DNA of 64,000 nt, taken from contig VWZP01002415.1 in the NCBI GenBank assembly GCA_013396995.1, forward strand, positions 1,527,069-1,591,068, read 5' to 3'. Both the position numbers and the translations under genes were made by a program. Shown here piece by piece: positions 10,966 through 21,600 of this stretch. Position 1 is the first letter of the stretch, and each line of letters opens with the position of its first letter. The stretch comes from Dicaeum eximium (lineage: Eukaryota > Chordata > Aves > Passeriformes > Dicaeidae). Below the pieces are notes generated by a model. The model made no database searches and had not been told where the DNA came from. It worked only from the letters and a program-made list of their open reading frames with translations.

Positions 10966-13829
10966 CACTCATAATTTATTTGAAAGTGTATGGCATTCAT
11001 GAGGCAAGAGTGCTGCTGGAAATGGAGGTGGGGGGAGCTGCAGAACTCCAAGCCACAGCAGTTTGCAAGAGCTGTTCTTCTCCTTTAACACCCATTTCCC
11101 CATCCCTTGCCAGTCCTGACTGTTATAAACACATCAAATATGATATCAGTGCCTTGGCCAATAAACACTATGTACCTCAGTAAGAACAAGCTTGGGTAAA
11201 TTTGGCTGTGCACATTAGTTGCAAAGTGGCTGGAGGAGGATAACCACTGTTGCCCTCAGAAGAACAAGTGTGTAGATGTTGATACATGTACATCTGGGGG
11301 ACGAAGGGTGGGAAGGATGGGAAGGAGTCAGATTTAGTCCTAGTCCATTTCAAACTCACTCACCATGCCTTTTCTTTCTGGCACTCAACTTTTTCATGAT
11401 TTATTCCAAATACTGTCGATCAGCTTTAACTAATACAGTTCTTGTATGAAGCACCTCTCTAATCTCTTCAAACACAGATGTGGAAGCGCGGCTTAGAGCA
11501 TGGAGGCCAACAAAAGCACTTTGCCTGTACCAGTGATTAGCTTTGATTGACATAGTACACTTCTGCTTTCACAGGCATACTTTAACACCCATAAATGATT
11601 GTTTTAAAATGAGAAGCACTGGGTAGTGCAGCTCTGGCGTTAGTAAATATGCAGTACAAATGTGGTAGCAGATAACTGAGAGAATACAAAACACTTGATA
11701 TTCTTTTCTGGCTTTTCTTCTCCTTTTTCAGTTGTGTTCTTTTGGGTTGTTTTTAATCTAGCATTAATTCCTAATTGTCAATGAAAAATTATGGTAATAT
11801 GTATTCTGCTAAAACTTGGACTTTTGATCCTGCCCTATGTGCATTTCACAGTTTTTCATAATAAGGTGCAATGGGAAAAGTAGTCTGGTTACGAAAAAGA
11901 TAAGGCAATGCAAAATGTGAGGGGTTTTTCCTGTTGCAATACACAACTTTATTTGTAATAAACTGATGAAAATAAGTAAGGATTAGAAAGAGGCAGATTC
12001 AGGATATGTAAAGACAACCAGACTACAAAGCACAGGGTGCCAGCAAAAGAATGTCAAATCTGTGCAGCAAAAAGCATTTGCAGACACAAGTTCTGTTCTG
12101 TTGTAATTGCTTAATTGCTAATTTTTTCTAGAATCCTCTTGATGTATTTATGAATGCAGTTATGTGATGCTTGAATACACACTCAAAAATGAAGCACTAA
12201 ATCAGAGATAATATCAAAAATCTAAAATAACTTCCACCCACCAAGCATTCCTAGCCCCCTTATTAATCAATAATGCCCATGCCTTCTTTTCCTCTCAAAA
12301 AAAAGCCAAAGTTTGCTCTATGACCTATCAGCTAGGCAGCCCCCATTCTGATGGACAGTTAGAGATGCAAGTTACAGTTTTCATCCCCTTCTGCTGATCT
12401 CAGCCTCTGGTCACATACGAAGAGAGAGGTGTTTTCTTTGGGTATCAACGAACTAAACCATTTAAAAGCACACAAATTTGAACCAGCATATAACACTACA
12501 CTTGAAAATGAACTGGACAGGAGGGCAGAAAATGGGGCACAGGTGTAATGAGATCCTGGTGAGAAACACCCATTAACAAGTGAATAGTCACTGTATGCAA
12601 GAGGTGAAATTTCCAAGCGATCTTAAGATGTAGATTTGTATAAAGTGTGTTACCAGTAATCAGTAATCCAATAAGGGAGATACTACTGACAGAATGGACT
12701 CCCAAGCATTTCTGTACTTATACTATGATATAAAGACCTGAATGTGCATTTTAGTTACATGGTTTCATGAAATGATGACACACAGGCTTCTTTCCTTCCA
12801 CTGAGTAGGATCTAGTATCAAACCCAATTGTGAGACTCCTGGTCTGGTCTGTGAGAGCCAACAGAGCACTACACATAAATACTGACACTATACATAGCCA
12901 GAGTGAAAAGAAAATAAAATGGAAAGATAGCTGATTGCAGTAGCTCTGCATTCAAAACTATATTGAGGATTTATTTTACCCTTACGAAGAAGAAATTTCA
13001 AGTAATGTACACAAGCTGGGAAGTCACACATTTGTGGTAATAATTTTATGAGTCTTTAAATGTTTTATACATAAAGCTGTCATTAGTTGGGTGATAAAAT
13101 CTGCATTCCAAATTTCCATCTGTGTGTGTGTGCATGTACACTCCAGCATTTTTGCAGGTATGTGCACATATGTATTCATAGCACATGAGAAAAAAAAAAC
13201 AGACAAGTAATTTCTGCTGTATCCAGTGATTTTAATCTCAATAAAAAAAGGCTAAATAAGTTCTGAAAGTGGGGATATCTCATTCCCTTTTTTGTTGAAC
13301 ATGTTTTTGGGTTTTGTTTTTAAAATGTGCACTATTGGACACCAGGAGAAAAGGGAAGGTGCAACTGAATTAGTAGAGATGCTGGATATTCATGGTGAAG
13401 TTAAACAGCTTTCATAGGAATGACCTATACTTCCACAAGAATCTAGACAGGTTTTATACAGATTTACATGCACTTTTCTTGTACTGAGAATTCAGTAATC
13501 ACAACGCAACAAAAACACAAACAGGACCAAGCATCCACCCTGTAGAAAACAAACATGAGTTTTGCACTTGCAAGGTTCACAGGAAAAAAAGCACTATAGC
13601 AAATTTTTTTTGCAATAAATAGCAACCTTTTTGCATTTGAAAATGTTTCTGTTCATTCTTTAGCCTTCCTGTCAGATTCCAAGGATACTCTGGACTTGCT
13701 GCACTTTGCACTTTGTCCAGAAGAGTTTGGTTACCAATGCCCCTCAGAAAGTGAAGTCTTCTCGTGAAAACAACATACAATTTGGTGGGGAGAGAACAGA
13801 GGCCTGAACAGCTCTTTCCTGAACAAAGG
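10966..13829. other. Intergenic DNA, no gene seen
   Basis: This is AT-rich sequence with no recognisable gene or TE. A short TG run lies near 13121-13134. Open stretches stay below about 90 codons. Confidence 0.65.
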
Positions 13830-14005
13830 ATTTCTTAAGTGGAAGAAATTCTCTTCGTCTCGCCTGAGTGGCTGGGCTGACATCCGGAGAAAAAGAAAAT
13901 CCTATTCCCATTGTACGCTGCTGATGGAGAGCCTTGTGCAGTCTTAATTGTTCTCTGTCTGTCTGCTATCTGACACCTTATACAGAATGGTACATTTCAA
14001 GTCCT
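13830..14005. promoter_or_regulatory. Candidate regulatory patch
   Basis: This compact non-repetitive segment contains CpGs (CTTCGTCTCGCC, ATCCGG, GTACGC) that stand out against the CpG-poor flanks, and a TTAATTGTTC homeodomain/SOX-type cluster. The basis is composition only. Confidence 0.2.
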
Positions 14006-14179
14006 CTTCCAATTTTTGTCTTCTGACAGGGATAAAAAATGCCTTTTCATATATGCTCTTCCACATTTAAAATCCATGGCGACCCACTTTTCAGGAAAAT
14101 CAGCAAGGTCCCTTCCTCAAAATCGCCTGCAGAGGCCCACAGCTCTGACTGTCTCCCAGCCAGATTCAAAATCCTTTCC

Positions 14180-14480
14180 CCTTGGGTCAGTGCTTTGTGT
14201 TGTCCATGACTGGAAAGAGACCCTGGGTGGGTTTTCTCCAGTCATTTCTTTCTCTTGTATTTCTTGCAGCCCATCCATTTTACGCCAGCTTTTTCTTTCA
14301 TCATCTGTGCTTGTGCTCTTATCTTTCTCCCTTCTCTTCTCCATTCATGGTCTCCATCCTGCAATTTCCCCTTTTTTGCATGCTTTTTGCTCTTGTCCAA
14401 TCCCTTCATATCTCTCTCCCTTTTCTTCCGCACCTTTATTTGCTTCCTGTTCTTTTGCCCTTTTTCCTGCAACAGATTAT
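14180..14480 (+). other. Polypyrimidine stretch with strong splice-acceptor motif
   Basis: The plus strand is dominated by C and T for about 300 bp. It opens several overlapping frames by chance (including a 155-codon one, 14016-14483) that encode only Ser/Phe/Leu/Pro-rich low-complexity sequence. A textbook 3' splice-site configuration, a long pyrimidine tract followed by TTGCAG, ends at 14269. No matching coding exon is recognisable downstream. Confidence 0.4.
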
Positions 14481-14735
14481 TAAGAGCCATGAAACCTGTA
14501 GCCACAAGCTGTGTCTGACTAGGCAACCTGAAATGATAGCTGATATATTTTGAAAATAAAGCCAATCTTCAGCTTTACTTTCTATGAAGTTAACAGAAAC
14601 TGGGTGTACTCATCAGCACTTCCTATTAACGGGCCTGGGTATGTTTTAAGAAGCTAAATCTTACTCCTCATCTTCAAAATGCTGGACATTGTCTCTCCTG
14701 CATGATGATATTATAGATATGAAGTTTTATTGGCA

Positions 14736-14759
14736 GGGGGTGGGGAGGGGGGAGGTGGG
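14736..14759 (+). other. G-quadruplex motif
   Basis: Runs of 5, 4, 6 and 3 guanines are separated by loops of 1, 1 and 4 bases. This meets the classic G3+N1-7 quadruplex rule on the plus strand and is isolated in AT-rich DNA. Confidence 0.75.
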
Positions 14760-14800
14760 TCTTTCATTTAACTCTGTATGCTAACTAGTGCTAATTTACA

Positions 14801-15220
14801 TCACACAGGATACACCAGAACATGACTGAGAAACAAAAGTAACTTCATGCACTTGTCCACGTCAATCTTCAGGAAACAATAGAGGCAACTCCTATGCTGC
14901 ACATGCTTTATTTGCAAGCACAGAAATCTCCTAAAGTATTCTCCTAGCTGATCAAACACATAACTGTGGCAATAGGTTGAGAGCAAACCCTTACTCCAAG
15001 TCACTGTGACTCTCTCCAACTGCCACACATTTGGCCATCGCCCGTGTTCTCTTGTATGACAGGCTTCTATGTCATAAAATGCCCTACCCTTGGTGTCAAG
15101 TTTGAAGTAAGCCATGTAAAAGGACCCAATTCCTGCTGCACAAAAGAAGGAGTGGTAAAATCTGCAGTGTAAACTGAGAGAAAGCTGAATATCGCCTAGT
15201 GAGGGTTTCAGTTTTTTCAA
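14801..15220 (-). other. Open stretch of unknown significance (139 codons)
   Basis: The minus strand is open for 139 codons from an ATG. The translation is Cys/Leu/His-rich and shows no domain, signal peptide or repeat that I recognise. In 64 kb of six-frame sequence an open stretch of this size is expected by chance about once. A few CpGs around 15040 suggest that part of it may be regulatory DNA. I do not call it a gene. Confidence 0.12.
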
Positions 15221-17010
15221 GTTTTAGATTTGCTAAAAATTCTGTCATGTCACATATCATCTATTTCATCCTCTTTCCCAAACATTTTGCACCTTTTTGG
15301 AGGCTTGAGATTGATTTCTGCAATCCTCCAGGAGAAGCAATCATCACGTTTCTGTTTCTTTTATTAGCATTTGTCTTAAAACCACTAGCACGTCTAGTTC
15401 TCTCTTTTTTTTTTTTTTNCCCAGATGTCTATTTTTGGCTCCAGCAATCTGTGTTTCAGAGTGTTTGTCATGTGTCAAGTTAAGATTATAACTTCGACCA
15501 TCTAGAACAGAATAATTTGCATCCAGCATTTGCTAGAGAGGACAGGATACTTTTTTTTTCAGGAGCAGAAAAGCTCAGGGGCACATCCCCTGCCCCATCA
15601 ATTCCCATCTCTCCTACCAATAGGCCAGTAGAAAGACTCTGTGCTGGAGTGGCAAAGAAAGGAGATCCACTGGCATCATGCTCATATTTGATGTTTCACT
15701 GAAGTCTGGCTTGGACATTCTGGAAGAAGTTTTGAGTCTGGACAGACCTGGCAAATTGATCTAGGATACCTCAGCAGCACTCTGTGGTCAGTATGAAATG
15801 CAGAGTGTAAGGCAGACCACAACAAGAATTGTTGACAAAGCAGAGCAGGAGATTCATGAGTAGTCTTCAGTGAACACGGACCACTCAGTGTATGCAGACA
15901 TTCCCTACATTTTTGGTGGATCTATATTATTTAATGTAAACCTCAGCACTAAAAGAACACACTATTGTCCCTCCAAGAAATATTCGGCAAATATCTTTTA
16001 ACAAATACATTTTTACAAATGCCATTTTATAAGACTTTAGATCCCCTCAGCCTCATAATACCCTCGAGGATGATATCAGAATATATAGAACAGCAGTGTG
16101 GATACAAAGTCACATGGATACTTTTACTCATATTGCCTTCAGTTTAGTTTGCACATGTAGTAGTGTTCAATACATGGTGAAACACACTTCAGTCCAAACT
16201 AACAACTTAAATTCCTAGTCTGTGGTTTCCTGTGGCACATGGAGTGTGCACCATGCTGAAATACAGGCAAACCTGCCTTCACTTGAGCTAACCTTAATTA
16301 ACCAGATTAAATCTAGCCAAATTAAGATTATGCTACTCAGTCATGAATCACATGAATTCAAGGCATTTTCCCTCAAGGGAAAGTACTGGAGTGTCTGTGT
16401 TGAATCAGTTTCAGTGCTGGTCACCAGGTTGCAGCTGTGTTTTTAAAAGCATGGTTGGTTTTTCCATTCACCTCAGCCTGGATTTTAGTTTTTAGTTTTG
16501 CACTTGCTCCATGGAGGAATGAGATGGATGTAGGGGGAAAAAAAAAAAAAAGTCAATTCCAAAATTGCTGCTTTGCCTACAGTATTCTTATAGCATTTGT
16601 GGGCAGTGATCAAGTCTTAAGGTTCCATTAAAAAATGCCACAATTTTTTTTTTTTTCCAGAAAAGTGAATAAATCTTTAGAGAAGATGATCACTTAATTA
16701 ATCATGAGGGGGGCAAAAAGTGAGACTAACACCTAGGAGTTTGGTGATTAAGAGAGAAGAGGATGGATGACCGGATAGCTTCAAACAGTGCGGGGCCATT
16801 TTTGTTTCAACAGAGACTGATAGCAAGGGACAGTCTGTGGGGCCAAACCCGTGTCATGCCAGCCCATGTTTCCCCTGAATTAGCTGTCATCCTGTTGACT
16901 CCCACCTCTCACTTCTGGCACAACCAGTGTACACTCAGCAGTACATAGTGCCTACACAGCATATAGCCCTAACTGGAATAATAAAAGCAGCTTAAAGCTG
17001 AGCCTTGAAT
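15221..17010. other. Intergenic DNA with a poly(T)/N join
   Basis: A T homopolymer (about 15405-15418) ends in a single N at 15419, a probable assembly join or unresolved homopolymer. An A-rich run lies near 16540-16553 and a T-rich run near 16645-16658. A patch at about 16760-16960 has unique-looking sequence with two CpGs (GACCGG, GTGCGGG) and may be regulatory. No gene is visible. Confidence 0.6.
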
Positions 17011-17114
17011 CATAGAATCATAGAATCATAGAATCATAGAATCATAGAATCATAGAATCATAGAATCATAGACTCATAGAATCATAGAATCATAGACTCA
17101 TAGAATCATAGAAT
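17011..17114 (-). repeat. Expanded CR1 terminal octamer array, 13 copies
   Basis: Thirteen head-to-tail copies of CATAGAAT occur (ATTCTATG on the CR1 coding strand). Eleven are exact, and two, at 17067 and 17091, read CATAGACT. CR1 elements usually end in about two to four such octamers, so this is an expansion at the 3' end of the element that follows. Confidence 0.97.
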
Positions 17115-18025
17115 GTTAAAGGGTTGGAAGAGACCTTAATGACCATCTAGTCCTACCTCCTGCTGCCCTGGACAGGAATACCTCCTACTAGACCATATTG
17201 TTCTGGGCCTTACCTTGCTTTGAACAATGCCAGTGTTGGGGCATCCCCAACCTCCCTGGGGTTCAGTGTCTCACCACTCTTACAGTTAAGAATTTCTTCC
17301 TAATAGCTTACTTAAATTTCCCCTCTTTCAGTTTGTACTCATTTCTCCTTGTCCTATCAAAACAGCTCCTGATGCAGAGTCTCTCCAGCTTCCCTGTCAG
17401 CCCCTTCAGATACTGAAAGGTTACTGTGAGGTTTCCACACAACCTTCTCTTCTCCAGGCTGAACAGCCTCAATTTTCTCAGCCTCTCTTCATAGAGGAGG
17501 TACTCCAGCCCTCTTGTCAACTTCAAGGCCTTCTCTGGACTTGCTCCAACAGTTCCATGTCCTTCTTATCCTTCGGGGCAACCATAACTGTGCACACTAC
17601 TCTGGGTGGATCTCGCAAGAGCAGCGTGGGAGAATCGCCTCCCTAACCCTGCTGGCCACACTCCTTTTGATGCAGCCCAGGACTCCATTGGCTTTCTGGG
17701 CTCCGAGTGCACACTGCCAGCTCATGTTGGGTTTTTCTTTAACCATCACCCCAAAGCACATCTCCACAATGTGGCTCTCGGTCACTTCTTTGGGAAGCAT
17801 GCAGGTTTGTCTGGGATTGCCACAACTCAAGGGCAGGATCTTGTATGTCACATTGTTGAGCTTGGATGAGGTTCACACAGACCCACCTCTCAAGCATGTC
17901 AGAGTCCCTCTGGATGGCATCCCTTCCCTCCAAAGCGTCAACTGCCTCACAGAGCATGGTGCTGTCAGCAAATCTGCTGAGGCTGCACTCAATCCCAATG
18001 TCCACATCGCTGGTGACACTTTCAC
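17011..18025 (-). mobile_element. CR1 LINE, 5'-truncated, 1.0 kb
   Basis: This is the longest mobile element in the window. It reads on the minus strand with its 3' end at 17011. The conceptual product is the C-terminal part of CR1 ORF2, the reverse-transcriptase thumb and tail region. Segments KANGVLGCIKRSVASR (within 17597-17851), RGLEYLLYEERLRKL, LFSLEKRRLCGNL and DRTRRNEYKLKEGKFK (within 17308-17526) are typical of the family. The two groups are in different frames, so at least one frameshift has occurred, and the endonuclease and the reverse-transcriptase catalytic core are missing through 5' truncation. It is therefore immobile. The plus-strand open frame across it (17514-18095, 193 codons) is antisense and not a gene. 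The 5' edge near 18025 is approximate. Confidence 0.95.
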
Positions 18026-21000
18026 TTCTTCCAGTTCCACCCTTTATTCATCCCCATGGTTTTCCCTATGGTTCTGTTTCAGCAACAAGAACTAGAGCTC
18101 TTTCTGGCAAAGGATGGAATCTACAGCAGGGTTTTCATGAGACAACTGTCACCCTATTTACAGGCTGTGTATTAGTTAATATAATTAAGGCATTGGTGCT
18201 GTAAATTAAATAGTATGGAAGACATTTTGCTGGCATAAGATCTGCACAGTATTTTCCATATGCTTGCTTGTGAAGCATGAAAAATGAACAAAAATATACA
18301 AATTAGAAGTCAAGATGCTAAAAGCTTCTGCAAGGCTTTACCAGTACTCTGTTATTTCTATTCTCAGGAACTTTCTGGAGATTTCCGTAATGGATAGTGA
18401 TGAACTTTTCCTTCTTTTCCTTCCCCTTTTTTAAGTGATAGCTGCCAAATTTCATAAATCCTATAATGTTCTGCACTGTAATTAGTTTGGAAGCCTGTAA
18501 TTGTTTAGGTTTAAGCCAGAAGATAAAGGATGCCAAACCACTTGAGCAGAAAAGTTGTATTAATGGCTTTGTATTATCACTTGCTGATTTATTTAATCTC
18601 TTTAGATCAAATTGTGATTCTCAAACAAAACCAAGAAAACCTCAAGCAGTTGTTTTTCACCATGTGGAGGAAATGGGCAGAATGGACACACACACACACA
18701 CACACAAACACACTGAGACAAAAGGGCTTTTGTGGCAGAAAGGGTGCATCGACAGTCTTGAAGGTCAGTGATGATTCAGAGGAAAATATGCTGTGGGAAG
18801 AGTTATATTCAGTAATGACAGCTAAAAATTATACATTTGGTTACAACCAAAAGACTGGCCCTGTGGTATCTCAGGACACCTTTCCCAGTGTTAGCAAAAA
18901 CTAGTGCACTTGTTCTAGTAATCAAAAATACATCGATCTGCACCATTTGCAGCTATGTACTGTTAATGTCTCCCTTTATATACAGAGTCTTCCTATGCTT
19001 TCACAGCTGGAGTAGCAAGAGTTTAGCACCAGATGTGAAAAAAGTTTAGAAGTGTATTGAAAGAAGAATATATGTCTTTGTTGGCACTTTTTTAAGGGTT
19101 ATAGCAAAGGTGTTTTTCCAAAAAAGTGAAGATAAAGTACTGGGGAGTTCATATGTTATTAACAGCCTACATGTTGGTGTGCACCATTTATATGAAGGTG
19201 TAATTTAGATCTTGTGTTATCCTCTAGTATAAGATACTTTTGCAGTAAGTAAAAGAGGAGAGGAGAGCTCAACACCATGATATAGGAAGCAGTCTATCTA
19301 GCTGCTATTCATCTTCAAGGAGTCAACATTGTGTGCTATGCATAAACTCAGCTCAAATGCAAATGTTAAACAATTTTGCTAGTTTTAAACACACTCAATT
19401 TTTATAAGAGATACTATAACTTGGTTTTCTACTTTGTACCGTAGGTCCCTGAATGAAGGTTTTTTGGTTCCAGTAACACTTTAGCCCATCTCTGAACTTC
19501 AAAAAAATATGGGAGCAATTTCATTAATATTAGATTACTTTCTGCTCCTGAATTCATTACATTCTGAATTTCCTTAATGGATCAAGGCCTCTGTAAGAAG
19601 AAAGTTATACTAAAGGTTTGACATAACTCACAAAGAGATGGTGCTATTTTTATTGCAGACAGCAAGAATTATACTCTCTTTGTATTCACTTTTTGGGGGT
19701 GGCTAATGTCAGTCATTGAAGGAAACAGGTCCCTGGATTTGCTACCAAAGCTAAAGGAACATTTCCTTGTAATGGCAGCTCATGAGCTTTACAACAGTTT
19801 ACATCATGGAAACTGAATTTTTGTAAAAACTGAAGGACAAGTAGGTATTATTTCATATTTCTGGTGGTTTATACTTTCTTTCAGTCATTGATTTTCCATT
19901 GAAAAATGTTTTCACAAATATTTTTCTCTCTCCTCTATCCATCTGACATTTGTAACCAGTATGCTACCCTTTTGATAAAATGTGATTTCCTCTTCTTCAC
20001 TCCTATAATACATCTCTTCATCTGTGAAAAGCCTTTCGATATCAGTATCTTCAGTACAATTCATTATTGTACCTCTGGATAGGTACAATATTAAAGTATT
20101 TCATTTTAGTAACTCAGCATAAGACTTCTACAATGTTAAAGTCCTACCAATAAGCTGGTTTGAAGACTGATACGCAAGCCTTGTATAAGGCCTTCTGCCT
20201 CAGTAGACTCTCATCCTTTATAAAAAAGGTACATAATTCTGGAGTTCACACATCCAATTAGATAGTGCTTGGCAAACTATACCATATTGCTATCAGGAAG
20301 CAAAGCATTAAGTACATGTTACACAACATTTAATTTATTGCATGATATAGATGCAATAGAGAAAAAATTTAATTAGCTGGTATAAAAAGTGAGAAAGGGC
20401 AGATGCAATGTAACAGCACATCAGGAGATTTCAGTAGGCTCTGTAAATATTTTTGATATCTAATCATAAAGACATAATTATCTGCTGAGGGCCAAGTATC
20501 ACAACATTGCATCTTTCAGTGCACAGAAAGAGAGGGATGGGCTAGAACAGGGAGCCATGCTTCAAATTAAATCACAAACGTTGAGGGATGGGAGCCATAC
20601 ATTCCTTGGGCAAGAGGCTGTGAAGATGGGTAAGTACAGCCAATATGCTTGCAAATCATCAAAAAAGTAAGGATAAAGGTCTGACACTGGGCCAGGTCAG
20701 CAGCACCCAAAACTACACATGTACAAAGGTACAGGAGCCTCTGCACACACAACTCACTGTGGAAGTCAGGACAAGGCTGCCATTAACACTCAGCCAAAAA
20801 AAACGGTATACAATTGATGAAGAAGTCTTTCATTTTGGCTTGCATTGCAAGATGATTTGCTTTGCTGTGGTACCAGCCAGCAGACCACATATGATTGCTC
20901 AGCCTGGATAGCCACAAAAAAAGGAGTATCCAGTATAAAATGGATACAGAGCCTAGACCATCTCCAAGCACCAGCTCTGATGAATATTTGTTGATTTAAT

Positions 21001-21600
21001 TATGATTTAATGACATGTGCTGACATTTACCTGATAGTCTGAGGTTCCCCATTCAAGGAAATTTTTTTCATTACAAAATCTAAATTAATTTGATAATGGG
21101 AAAACAAAGTACTCCATTTGTAATTATATGTGTGGGAAACTTTGTTTTTTCACTTGAGCAATTAATGCTTCTCCATATGATCCTGCTCTTAGCATTGATT
21201 TTTTTAGTACACTTTGAACAGAGCCATAGGAAGAAAACAAATTAAAGCAGAGGATTTATGAGAAAGCCACACAAAATCCCAAAGATTATATTGTCCTTAC
21301 TGAAATCAGGTGGTATTCAAAGAAAAAGAGGTGGGGAATGCAAAAAAGAGAGAGCACGAGCTAAATTCTAGAAAAAATTAATTACTAAAATCTTACAAGC
21401 CTCAGGGGAGACATATGCCTGTAATCAAATTCTGGGAAACAAGCCCCTGCAAACTCTCGCATTTCAACTTCCAACTCACTACCATTTCATGTTCATTTTG
21501 TGGTGAAATGTGACTCTTATAAAACAAACAAACAAACAAAAGTCAGTTACGAAATTTCCACTTTTCCATTAAATTAAAAATCTCCCAAGTTCAAAACAGA
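18026..21600. other. Intergenic DNA with (AC)n microsatellite
   Basis: No gene is recognised. An (AC)n run lies at 18686-18712. Open stretches reaching 124 codons (18530-18904) cross the microsatellite and encode no recognisable domain. Confidence 0.65.

Noticed and set aside
14016..14483. 155-codon plus-strand open frame
   Set aside because: It lies in a polypyrimidine stretch, with Ser/Phe/Leu/Pro low-complexity translation and several overlapping open frames. No family resemblance.
17011..17114. Regular direct repeats that might be called a CRISPR-like array
   Set aside because: The 8-bp units have no spacers and match the CR1 terminal octamer.
17514..18095. 193-codon plus-strand open frame
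   Set aside because: It is antisense to CR1 ORF2 and lies within the retroelement.
18530..18904. 124-codon plus-strand open frame
   Set aside because: It crosses an (AC)n microsatellite giving a Thr-His repeat. No domain is present on either side.
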